NCBI RefSeq assembly: GCF_000423665.1
Contig: NZ_AUIK01000030.1
Span: forward strand, 48,852 to 112,851
DNA length: 64,000 nt
Direction of reading: 5' to 3'
DNA from: Solirubrobacter soli DSM 22325
GTDB taxonomy: Bacteria > Actinomycetota > Thermoleophilia > Solirubrobacterales > Solirubrobacteraceae
Part shown: positions 7,810-15,590 of the stretch, piece after piece
Numbering within the stretch: position 1 is the first letter of the stretch
Layout of the letters: every line of letters starts with the position of its first letter
Notes under the pieces: model-generated
Told to the model about the DNA's origin: nothing
Database searches by the model: none
The model's input: the letters and a program-made list of their open reading frames with translations, nothing else
Program-made: the position numbers and the translations under genes

Positions 7810-8907
7810 ATGCAGGTCGCCGCCGCGCGGGTCTGGGCCGCGGCGAAGCTCCCGTACCTGGCCGGCGCGCTGTTCGCGGCGGAGGTCCGCGCGGACCCTG
7901 GCAGCGGCACGATCGCGATCACCCGCGGCTGGCGCATCCTCGCCGACCCGGACGTGGCGGCGGAGCTGTCGGTCGAGCAACTCGGCCGGCTGCTGATCCA
8001 CCTCGTCGGCCACGGGCTGCGCGATCATGCGGGACGGGCGGAGCGGCTCGGGATCGCCGACCGCTCGCGCTGGAACCGCTGTGCCGACGCCGAGCTCAAC
8101 GACGACCTCGAGGGCTGCGTCCCGGACGTCGCTCCCGACTTCCCGGAGGACCTCGGCTGCGAGCGCGGCCGCTTCGCCGAGCACTACTACGAGCACGCGA
8201 CCGACGGTCCGCGCGCCTGGGACTGCGGGCCTGGCGCGGACGGACGGCCCGGCGACGACGGCGGTCCGCTGTCAGGGCGTCAGTGCGAGCTGATCCGGCT
8301 GTCCACCGCCGCGGAGATCCAGCGGGGCGACGCCCCGGCGGGCTGGCGACGCTGGGCGGAGACCGTGCTCCCCTCGAAGATCGACTGGCGCCGCGTGCTC
8401 GCAGCCGAGGTCCGCGGGGCGGTCGCGGCGGTCTCGGGCATGGTCGACTACAGCTACCGGCGCCCCTCGCGCCGAGCGCTCCCCGACGTCGTCCTGCCGA
8501 CGCTGCACCGACCCGTTCCCGACGTCGCGATCGTGTGCGACACCTCAGGTTCGATGCACGACGAGCTGCTCGCCCGCGCGCTGGCGGAGGTCGAGAACGT
8601 GCTCTCGCGCGCCGGCCTGCGGCAGCGTCAGGTCCGCGTCCTGTCGGTCGACGCGGCGGTCCATGCCGTCCAGCGGGTCAGCCGTGCCACGCAGATCGCG
8701 CTCGCGGGCGGCGGCGGGACCGACATGGGCGCCGGCATCGAGGCGGCCGCCGCGCTGCGCCCGCGCCCGACCGTGACGATCGTGCTCACGGACGGATACA
8801 CGCCGTGGCCGGACCGTCCGCCGCCCGGCATGCGCGTGGTGGTGGGCCTGCTCCAGCAGGGCTGGGACCCGCCCGGGTGGGCGCGGGTCGTCCTCATCGA
8901 CGATTGA
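7810..8907 (+). CDS. DUF2201-type pseudo-metallopeptidase with C-terminal VWA domain
   Basis: This 365-residue protein starts at the ATG directly after the ATPase stop. The N-terminal half resembles the DUF2201 metallopeptidase-like domain, including RWNRCADAELNDDLEG. Where a zinc peptidase would have HExxH, it has HLVGH (64-68), so the catalytic Glu is absent. The C-terminal half is a VWA domain with a complete MIDAS DTSGSM (244-249), a later GGGGTDM and a TDG segment. It is probably a non-catalytic scaffold or adaptor working with the upstream AAA+ ATPase, as in other MoxR/VWA pairs. It is cytoplasmic, with no export signal. Confidence 0.8.
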   Translation: MQVAAARVWAAAKLPYLAGALFAAEVRADPGSGTIAITRGWRILADPDVAAELSVEQLGRLLIHLVGHGLRDHAGRAERLGIADRSRWNRCADAELNDDLEGCVPDVAPDFPEDLGCERGRFAEHYYEHATDGPRAWDCGPGADGRPGDDGGPLSGRQCELIRLSTAAEIQRGDAPAGWRRWAETVLPSKIDWRRVLAAEVRGAVAAVSGMVDYSYRRPSRRALPDVVLPTLHRPVPDVAIVCDTSGSMHDELLARALAEVENVLSRAGLRQRQVRVLSVDAAVHAVQRVSRATQIALAGGGGTDMGAGIEAAAALRPRPTVTIVLTDGYTPWPDRPPPGMRVVVGLLQQGWDPPGWARVVLIDD

Positions 8908-8948
8908 TCGTGTTCTCACGCGAACGTGCGGATTCGCACGAACCGCGG

Positions 8949-8954
8949 TACGAT
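8949..8954 (+). promoter_or_regulatory. -10 element (TACGAT) for a leaderless start at 8962
   Basis: TACGAT ends seven bases before the ATG at 8962, the spacing expected if transcription starts on the start codon. No Shine-Dalgarno sequence is present and no clear -35 element can be seen. This helps choose ATG 8962 over the upstream ATG at 8953, which overlaps the hexamer. Confidence 0.45.
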
Positions 8955-8961
8955 GCCGCAC

Positions 8962-9231
8962 ATGGAACCGAACCGGTTCGACGACGTCGACATCCGGATC
9001 GTGGAGGAACCGAGCGAGCCGCGTAAGCCGAAGCGGGTGGGTCCCGCCGTGCTGGCGCTGACGGCGGCGTTCGCGCTCACGGGTTCCCTCGCGGCGGGCG
9101 CATCGGCACTCACCAGCACGGCGCAGGCGCCGACGCGCGTGGTCCAGAAGACCACGCACATCAGCAAGCAGGGTCACCACGGCCTGTGCGACAAGGACCG
9201 CCGCAGCAGCACGGCGGCCCTCAGCTACTAG
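8962..9231 (+). CDS. Small single-pass membrane protein, hypothetical
   Basis: From ATG 8962 the protein has 89 residues. The first 30 are charged and cytoplasmic (DDVDIRIVEEP, then KPKR). One hydrophobic helix lies at about 31-50. A short Thr/Lys/His-rich tail follows, with a single Cys and a basic DKDRR. I do not recognise a family. Its 3' end overlaps the stop codon of the convergent hydrolase gene by four bases. The start is chosen from the -10-like TACGAT seven bases upstream. Confidence 0.5.
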   Translation: MEPNRFDDVDIRIVEEPSEPRKPKRVGPAVLALTAAFALTGSLAAGASALTSTAQAPTRVVQKTTHISKQGHHGLCDKDRRSSTAALSY

Positions 9232-11444
9232 GGATTCGTCGTCGACAACGTGAAGGTCAGCGTCCTGGAGTAGGCGCCGGTGCGCAGCGCGTCCTGCGCG
9301 CCGATGTGCTGGCGGAACGTGATCGTCGCCGCGCCGTTGGACACCGGTCCGGTCCAGGTCGCGGGCGCGATCTCGACGCGCAGAGCCTCCGGCAGTGAGA
9401 AGGCTCCGTTCATGAGGTGTCCGGGATCGGAGACCGTCAGCGCCGCGTCGGCGGCGGTGGAGGTCACGGTCGCGGTCGTGCTCGCCGTGTACTCGCGGTC
9501 GACGCCGGGCGCGAAGGCGCCGAAGCTCGCCGGTGCGCCGAGCGTGAGCGAGAGCGTCGCGGGGACGCTGCCGCCGACGTTCCCGCCCGCGTCGATCGCA
9601 TAGTCGCGGGCGAGCTTGCCACCGGCCGGGACGATCTTCGCCGCCGGCGCGCTCACCGTCAGCCCGCCGAGGTCGCGCCCGGGGGCGTCCACGACAGGCA
9701 GCCGCAGCTGCAGGTCGGACACGCCCACCGACTGCTGGCCGGTGGGCGTGCGCAGGTACTGCGCGTCCTGCGCGAGGAGCTCGAGCTTGAGGACGTGGCC
9801 GGGCTGGACCGTCCAGGCCTGCGGGTGCAGCTGGAAGACCTGCCGGGTCGGGCCGCCGCCCGGGTTGAGCGGGCGCTGGACGCCGCGGGCGATCAGCCGC
9901 TGGGTCGCGCCGTCGACGTCGTACAGCCTCGCGGCGACCATGTCGTTCGCGCCCTTGGTGTCGAGCGTGGCGACGATCGTCGGCGAGCCCGCGAGCGTGT
10001 ACGCGCTGGTCGCGGCCGGGACCTTGTAGGTCGCGGCGCTCGCGTTGTCGGTGCTGGCCGTCGTCGTGCACACGTCGCCGCTCGTGAACGCGTTGCTCGG
10101 CGCGGTCCCGGGCGCGGTGACGGTTTGGGCCGCGGCGCCGTCGATCCGGATCTCGCCCGGCGCGAGCAGCGCCCACGAGGCCGCGTGGTAGCGCGTCCCG
10201 GCGCCGCTGACCGGGCACTTGGAGGTGAGGATGTCGACGCCGCCGCGGGCGTCCGCCGGCTCCGTCCCCACGCCCTTGACGTAGTAGTCCAGCCAGGCGT
10301 TCTCGGCGGCGGTCAGCGCGGCGCGGTCTGTGGTGGAGATCGTGCCCGCGCGCGGGTTGTGGCCGAAGTCGAGGTGGAACATCGAGATCGGCGCATCCGG
10401 GTACTTCGCGCGGACCTTGTTGTAGTAGCGCAGCGACTCGTCGACCGGGAAGAGGTCGTCGTTCCAGCCGTTCGCCAGGAGGGCGGGGGCGGGCGGGATG
10501 CTGTCGTCGATGTAGTCGGCCGAGTGGTTGGTGGTGAGCTCGGTGACCATCGCGGCGGCCGCGGGGTTGGTGTCGAACGGCCCGCCGGAGTCGGTCAGCG
10601 CCTTCCAGCCCATGATGTCGGCGGACGGGTCGGGAGGGCTCAGCGGCGCGTAGTAGCCGAGCACCTGGCCGGCGACGTAGAGCGAGTTGTTCCAGCTCTG
10701 CTTCTGGACGCCGACCCGATGGCCGCCGTTGAGGTAGGCCGAGTTCGCGAGGTAGTCGAGGTTGGAGCCGTTCGGCGTGAGCGAGTAGGCGATGTCGCTC
10801 CACGTGAACTCCGGCACGGTCGCGGCGATCCGCATCGGCTTGCCGAGCGGGCTCGTCCACGGGATCAGGCTGCCGTCGGGCTGCTGGACGCGGGTCTTGA
10901 GGGCGCCGAGGGCGATCGACATGCCGCCGCCATAGGAGCCGCCCGTGGCGCCGATCCGCTGCGGGTCGATCACGCCGTCGTCGGCGAGTTGCCCGAGCGC
11001 GTACTGCGCGTCGCGCACCTCGAACGCGTTGTGCATCAGGTGGATGTAGCCCTTGCCGACGCACAGCGGGTTGGCGCGCATCGCAGCGCCGCAGGAGTTC
11101 CCCCAGCCGCGGTCGGTCATCGTGAACACCGCGTAGCCGCGGGTCAGCGCGCGCTGGGCATCGGTGCCCGTCAGCGCGAGCTTGGAACCGCCCCAGCCGT
11201 GGTAGATGCCGATCACGGGCCAGTTCGCGTCGGCGCCGGCCTCAGGCGGGAAGCCGACGTTGACGTCGAGCGGGATCCCGTCCCAGGACGTGATCTGGCC
11301 GCTGCAGAAGCGTTGGCCGCTCGCCTGTGGGGTGCACGTGAGCGGGGTCGCGGTCCCCGTGAAGACCTGCGGGATCGCGGCGTCCGCCGAGGACGTCGCG
11401 ATCAGGCTCGCGGCGGCCGCCGCGAGGACAAGCATCCTGCGCAT
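9228..11444 (-). CDS. Secreted S15/CocE-type alpha/beta-hydrolase (X-Pro dipeptidyl-peptidase-like)
   Basis: This 738-residue protein starts behind a strong Shine-Dalgarno sequence (11451-11462). Residues 1-23 form a Sec signal peptide ending SADAA. An alpha/beta-hydrolase core follows, with nucleophile Ser170 in GGSYGG, an acid in the GWNDDLFPVD loop and a His in LDFGHNP. The last 250 residues fit the C-terminal beta domain of S15/CocE/NonD enzymes. Family members hydrolyse peptides with penultimate Pro, cocaine-like esters or antibiotics, so the substrate is open. The secreted location suggests nutrient scavenging. The stop overlaps that of the convergent small membrane protein. Confidence 0.8.
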   Translation of the reverse strand: MRRMLVLAAAAASLIATSSADAAIPQVFTGTATPLTCTPQASGQRFCSGQITSWDGIPLDVNVGFPPEAGADANWPVIGIYHGWGGSKLALTGTDAQRALTRGYAVFTMTDRGWGNSCGAAMRANPLCVGKGYIHLMHNAFEVRDAQYALGQLADDGVIDPQRIGATGGSYGGGMSIALGALKTRVQQPDGSLIPWTSPLGKPMRIAATVPEFTWSDIAYSLTPNGSNLDYLANSAYLNGGHRVGVQKQSWNNSLYVAGQVLGYYAPLSPPDPSADIMGWKALTDSGGPFDTNPAAAAMVTELTTNHSADYIDDSIPPAPALLANGWNDDLFPVDESLRYYNKVRAKYPDAPISMFHLDFGHNPRAGTISTTDRAALTAAENAWLDYYVKGVGTEPADARGGVDILTSKCPVSGAGTRYHAASWALLAPGEIRIDGAAAQTVTAPGTAPSNAFTSGDVCTTTASTDNASAATYKVPAATSAYTLAGSPTIVATLDTKGANDMVAARLYDVDGATQRLIARGVQRPLNPGGGPTRQVFQLHPQAWTVQPGHVLKLELLAQDAQYLRTPTGQQSVGVSDLQLRLPVVDAPGRDLGGLTVSAPAAKIVPAGGKLARDYAIDAGGNVGGSVPATLSLTLGAPASFGAFAPGVDREYTASTTATVTSTAADAALTVSDPGHLMNGAFSLPEALRVEIAPATWTGPVSNGAATITFRQHIGAQDALRTGAYSRTLTFTLSTTNP

Positions 11445-11450
11445 TGCACT

Positions 11451-11462
11451 CTCCTCCTCCTT
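11451..11462 (-). promoter_or_regulatory. Strong Shine-Dalgarno sequence for the S15-type hydrolase
   Basis: On the minus strand the purine run AAGGAGGAGGAG sits six bases before the ATG at 11444. It is one of the few extended SD sequences in the window, where most first genes lack one, and it fixes the start. Confidence 0.8.
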
Positions 11463-11486
11463 GACGGAGGAATCACACCACGCGCG

Positions 11487-11960
11487 TCAACCGCCGCGGA
11501 GCTCGGCGATCACATCCGACGCCATCCGCAGCCGCAGCGCGAGGATTCGCGCCAGATCTCTGAGCATTGCGTGAGCGAGCGCCGGCTCGTGCTCGAGCAG
11601 CCGGTCGAACGCGGCAGTGTCGAGCCGGACGACCTCGACGTCGGTGATCGCGTCCAGCGTGGCCGAGCGGGGCTGCGCGTCGAAGAACGCGAGCTCGCCG
11701 AGCACGGAGGGCGCGTCGATCGTCTTGAACGCGCCCTCGTCGCGCGGCAGCCGCACGCCGACGGTTCCCTCCGTCAGGAGGTAGAGCGCGCGGTCGTTCT
11801 CACCCGCCTGCACGAGCGCGAGGCCTTCGCCGATGGTGCGGACCTCGGCGTGGGAGAAGATCGCGGCCCAATCGGCCGCGGTCGCCTCTGGCATGAACAG
11901 CAGGTCGGCCGAGTTCTCGTGGGCTTCCTCGGCGAACACGATGAATGGGCCGGCGTGCAC
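11487..11960 (-). CDS. Cyclic-nucleotide-binding domain protein (CRP-like effector domain only)
   Basis: This 157-residue protein covers one cNMP-binding beta-barrel with the flanking helices. The turn GELAFFDAQPRSATL corresponds to the phosphate-binding cassette of CRP-family domains (usual pattern GE...RSA). There is no helix-turn-helix C-terminus, so it cannot be a CRP regulator itself. It may be a stand-alone sensor acting on a partner. It lies ten bases downstream of the AlkZ-like gene on the same strand, probably in one transcript. Which nucleotide it binds, if any, cannot be read. Confidence 0.8.
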   Translation of the reverse strand: MHAGPFIVFAEEAHENSADLLFMPEATAADWAAIFSHAEVRTIGEGLALVQAGENDRALYLLTEGTVGVRLPRDEGAFKTIDAPSVLGELAFFDAQPRSATLDAITDVEVVRLDTAAFDRLLEHEPALAHAMLRDLARILALRLRMASDVIAELRGG

Positions 11961-11970
11961 GCGCCCAAGA

Positions 11971-12960
11971 TTAGGCGCAGAAGGCGACCAACCGACGCGC
12001 CTCTTGCTCGACGGCTTTGCGCTGCTTTGCGGTGAGCGGTTCGAAGGGCTCGATCGTGCCGTCCGGCCGCCACGCGCCCTTGACCTGGCCGTCGACGAGG
12101 AACGTGCCGACGGACTGCGGCATCTTCGTGTTGAAGATCTTCGGGCGGTGCTCCTCAGGGAGGATCAGCGCGCGCCGGGCGTGGACGAGCAGGATCGCGT
12201 CCCAGGTGGGCAGGAAGCGCACCGGGGCGGGCGTGTCGTCCGGTGGGAGCGGCTGATCCGGGAGGTCGTACAGGGTCGTGCCGTCCTCGGCCTGGTAGGT
12301 CACCAGGTCGTCGACTCCGATCTCAGCGGGCTTCAGACCCGCCCAGTTGGCGATGTCGGCCTTGGCCGCGGGCCCGAACCCCGTCAGGTAGCGGGTGACG
12401 AGGTGCTTGAGCGGGTCGGTCAGCTCGGGCTTGGGGAGCCAGTCCTCGGCGAGGCCGTAGAGGTCCGCGCGACGGCGCTCCCACGTGCCCGAGGGCGGCA
12501 GGCGGACCATGTCGAGCCAGAGACCGACGCCCTGCCCGATGTCCTTGCCCACCAGCTCGTCGATCTCCTTGCGCTTGAGCGGCAGCCGCGGGCGCAGCGT
12601 CTCGGCGGCGGCCACCATCTCGCCCTCGGTGAGGTCTTTGCGCGTGCGCAGCCACAATGCGCGGCGGGCGCCGCGGATCGGCTCGAGCAGCGGCCAGTAG
12701 TCCGCCCGCGAGCAGAGGTGGATCGTGACCCGCATCATCGTCGCCTGGATGACGCTGCGGTCGTTGAGCGCCTCCGTGAGCGCCTCCCGCTCGAAGCGCG
12801 CGAGCCGCGACCACAACCCGATGTACATCGACGGCGCGTACTGGGCCTGCAGCGCGCCCATCGCGTCGAGCATCTCGGGAATCGTCGCCTCCTTGCGCTC
12901 CAGCAGGCCCTGGCGGGCGAGCAGCGCGCGATTGAGCTCCCGCTGGGTGAGGGTCCGCAC
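11971..12960 (-). CDS. AlkZ-like winged-helix DNA glycosylase (HTH_42 family)
   Basis: This 329-residue protein starts at GTG 12960, eleven bases after the upstream beta-propeller gene. It matches the HTH_42/AlkZ family along its length. The N-terminus has the LLARQGLLER pattern, and residues 35-40 contain the Q-phi-Q motif (LQAQ, Gln38 and Gln40) that is catalytic in AlkZ and YcaQ. The C-terminus has the usual FLPTWDAILL and VGTFLVDGQVKGAW strands. AlkZ unhooks azinomycin interstrand crosslinks, and YcaQ-like proteins excise N-alkylated bases. A DNA-repair role is likely, but the exact lesion is unknown. Confidence 0.8.
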   Translation of the reverse strand: MRTLTQRELNRALLARQGLLERKEATIPEMLDAMGALQAQYAPSMYIGLWSRLARFEREALTEALNDRSVIQATMMRVTIHLCSRADYWPLLEPIRGARRALWLRTRKDLTEGEMVAAAETLRPRLPLKRKEIDELVGKDIGQGVGLWLDMVRLPPSGTWERRRADLYGLAEDWLPKPELTDPLKHLVTRYLTGFGPAAKADIANWAGLKPAEIGVDDLVTYQAEDGTTLYDLPDQPLPPDDTPAPVRFLPTWDAILLVHARRALILPEEHRPKIFNTKMPQSVGTFLVDGQVKGAWRPDGTIEPFEPLTAKQRKAVEQEARRLVAFCA

Positions 12961-12971
12961 CCGTCGGAGAC

Positions 12972-15590
12972 TTACAGGCGGAACCGGACGACGCGGGTCG
13001 TCCCGTCGGCGCGGACGGTCAGCGTGTAGCGACCGTGCGCCAGGCGCGCGCGGCCGGACAGGCGCTTTGCGGTGAGCGCGTGCGCGCCCTCGGCGAGCGT
13101 GAACGTGCGCCGTGTCGTGCGCGTGCCGGTCTTGAGCGTCGTCTCGACGGTCGCCCTGGCCGACAGCGTGAGGCGAGCGGGGGTCGTCGCGCTGCGCAGG
13201 ACCGAGAGGGTGGGCTTGCGCCGAGGCGGAACGGCGGGTGGGTCCGTGTGCGGGCGGGGCGAGGGGGCGACGAGCGGCGCGGGCGAGGCGGTGGCGGACG
13301 GCGAAGCGGTGGGCGTGGCCGTCGCGGTCGGCGTCGGCGTCGGCGTCGTGGTCGGCGTCGGGGTCGGCGTCGGCGTCGCGGTCGGCGTGGGCGTCGCGGT
13401 CGGCGTCGCCGTGGGCGTCGGCGACGGCTCTTCGCCGGGCGCCTGGCCGACGCGGCGCGGGGCCGGCGTGAAGGTCGGGGTCACGGCGGTCGTCAGCGGT
13501 GCGCTCGTCGCCGTCGCGGCACCGGAGGTCACCACGCAGCGAAGCGCATGGCCCGTGTCCGACGGGGTGCGAAGGAACTCGCGGCCCGTGTGATCGTCGA
13601 CCGTGCTGCCGTCGAGGGTCCAGGCATAGTGGAACGCCGTCGGTTGGCCGGACCATGTGCCGGGGTCGCACTCGGCAAAGCCCGCGCCCGTCTCGACGAC
13701 GCGTGGAACGGTCGAGTTCGCGGGGGCGGACGGCGGACGGTTCAGCGCGAGGCGGAAGTAGCGGTGGTACTGGCCCGCGAGGCTCTGGTAGCCGCCGACG
13801 TGGACCGTGTGACCGTCGGGCGAGAGGGCGAGCGCGCCGACCGAGCAGTCGCCGCAGCCGCCGAGGGTCCAGGCGAGCCGAGTGCCCGTCGCGGCGTCGT
13901 AGGACAGCAGCGACTCACCGTAGGTCGCGAGGACGGTCTCACCGTCCGGCAGTGGGAGGATGGCGTCGGGCCCGCTGCTCGCGGCGGGGGCGAACACGCG
14001 GCCCCCATCGCTCACTCGCAGGCCGGCGAAGTGCCCGGCGAACGATCCGCTCACGTACAGAACGCCGTGCGATGGTCGCATCACGTCCACGTGGCCGCCG
14101 AGCGCGGGGTTGAACGCGAGCACGCTTCCGGCGGCGTCGACTGCGGCCAGCCCATCCCTGGGCACGCCGTTCACCGACGTGAACGTTCCGCGCAGATACT
14201 GGACGCCGTCCGCGAACGCCGTCTCCTCCACGACACCGCCGGCGACACTCAGGCTCCATGGCAGCGGCGCGCCATCGGACGCCCGGATCGCGAACAGGCC
14301 CGCCGTGCCGACCACGTACACGGTGCCGCCCTCCGGGGACAGCGTGAGCGTCGCGTCGCCGGCGAGGTCGCGCCGCCAGACCACGCTCCCGTCGAAGGCG
14401 ACCGCCGCGACGCCGCCCGGACCGGTGACGAAGACCGTCCCGTCGGCGCCCACCGCCGCGGAGGTCGCGTCGCCCGCCAGCCCGGTCGGATCCGTCCACG
14501 GCGTCACGTTCCCGGTCTCGTCGAGCACCGCCGCGCGGCGGCCGCGCTTGGCGATCACCGAGCCCGTCTGCAGGAACACGCTGTCGCCCGCCACCGCGAG
14601 CTCGTCCACGTAAGTGTCCCCCGCCGCGCCCGGTGCCCAGCCCAACAGGGCGCCGTCGCGGGTCGACACGGCGAGCGCGCCCGCCTGCGGCCAGCCTGGC
14701 GCAGAGGCGCGCCCGAGGTAGGCGACATCGCCCGACACCGCGATCGCCCCCGCGGTCGTCACTGCGCTGTGCCAAGCGCTCCGGGCGCCCGTCGCCGCGT
14801 CGTAGGCGACGACGCCCTCGCCGGTCCCGGAGCGGGTGACGAACAGGGTTTGCCCGCCGACGGCCAGGTCCCGCGTCTCGGTCGAGCCGGACGCGCGCCA
14901 GCGTTCAGACAGCGTCGCGGGATCCAGCGAGGAGAGCGCGCCGTTGTACTGGACGCTGTAGACGCCGCCGTCGGTGACCGCGACCGCGACGCCTTGCCCG
15001 GCAGGCCCGCCGGCCTTGACCGCGCCGGTCGCCGCGTCGTACGCGATCACCGACGGGCTCCAGCTCGACGCGTACAGCGTTGAGCCGTCGGGCGAGAGCG
15101 CGAGATCGACGGTGCGCGACGTACCCCACGACGCGGTCGCGCCGGAGGCCAGATCGACCTTCCACAGACCCGACCCGCCGACCCAGAGCGTGCCGCCCGA
15201 GAGCGCGAGCGCCTCGACCGGTCGGCTCGACGGAGCGGCCACGAGCTCGGCCGTCCCGTCCGCGAGGACATGGCGGACCGCGCCCGCGTCGTTGCCGGCG
15301 TACCAGCCACCCGCCCGGTCGGGGATCACCGCGCTCAGCCACCCGAGACCGGGCACGACCGTTCGCACCGAGCCAGAGCGCGCCGACACCACCGCGCCGT
15401 CTCCCCCGCGCGTCCCCAGATAGCGGAAGAGCCCGGAGACGAACGTCCGCGACCCGTTCGTCGCGATCAGCTCGACGTCGCGGTCGAACGCGGCGACGCC
15501 CGGGTCCGGCGTCGTCGAGGGCAGATCGCGCGCGAGCGCCGGCGCCGGCAGCAGCGCGAGCACGGCGGCGACCGCGAGCGTCGTCCTCAC
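12972..15590 (-). CDS. Secreted beta-propeller protein with Pro-Thr linker (paralogue 1)
   Basis: The GTG at 15590 gives an 872-residue protein with a signal peptide (1-21, ending ALA). It is followed by many PQQ/WD40-like propeller blades with repeated LSPDGSTLY and YDAATGA motifs. An Ig-like region with two Cys follows, then a 40-residue Pro-Thr repeat linker (DNA 13310-13428). A 70-residue C-terminal beta module contains RLSGRARLA. The start overlaps the stop of paralogue 2 as GTGA, so both are translated from one transcript. No cell-wall anchor motif is visible. Function is unknown; a surface or matrix role is inferred. Confidence 0.75.
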   Translation of the reverse strand: MRTTLAVAAVLALLPAPALARDLPSTTPDPGVAAFDRDVELIATNGSRTFVSGLFRYLGTRGGDGAVVSARSGSVRTVVPGLGWLSAVIPDRAGGWYAGNDAGAVRHVLADGTAELVAAPSSRPVEALALSGGTLWVGGSGLWKVDLASGATASWGTSRTVDLALSPDGSTLYASSWSPSVIAYDAATGAVKAGGPAGQGVAVAVTDGGVYSVQYNGALSSLDPATLSERWRASGSTETRDLAVGGQTLFVTRSGTGEGVVAYDAATGARSAWHSAVTTAGAIAVSGDVAYLGRASAPGWPQAGALAVSTRDGALLGWAPGAAGDTYVDELAVAGDSVFLQTGSVIAKRGRRAAVLDETGNVTPWTDPTGLAGDATSAAVGADGTVFVTGPGGVAAVAFDGSVVWRRDLAGDATLTLSPEGGTVYVVGTAGLFAIRASDGAPLPWSLSVAGGVVEETAFADGVQYLRGTFTSVNGVPRDGLAAVDAAGSVLAFNPALGGHVDVMRPSHGVLYVSGSFAGHFAGLRVSDGGRVFAPAASSGPDAILPLPDGETVLATYGESLLSYDAATGTRLAWTLGGCGDCSVGALALSPDGHTVHVGGYQSLAGQYHRYFRLALNRPPSAPANSTVPRVVETGAGFAECDPGTWSGQPTAFHYAWTLDGSTVDDHTGREFLRTPSDTGHALRCVVTSGAATATSAPLTTAVTPTFTPAPRRVGQAPGEEPSPTPTATPTATPTPTATPTPTPTPTTTPTPTPTATATPTASPSATASPAPLVAPSPRPHTDPPAVPPRRKPTLSVLRSATTPARLTLSARATVETTLKTGTRTTRRTFTLAEGAHALTAKRLSGRARLAHGRYTLTVRADGTTRVVRFRL
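13310..13428 (-). repeat. Hexanucleotide-type repeat encoding a Pro-Thr linker
   Basis: The plus strand repeats GGCGTC/GGTCGG-like units for about 120 bases. On the coding (minus) strand these encode alternating Pro-Thr with occasional Ala, a stiff extracellular linker. The units are imperfect. Such runs can change length by slippage. Confidence 0.75.

Noticed and set aside
13310..13428. Regular repeat as a CRISPR or regulatory repeat array
   Set aside because: No spacers of constant length. The units are coding for Pro-Thr and keep the frame.
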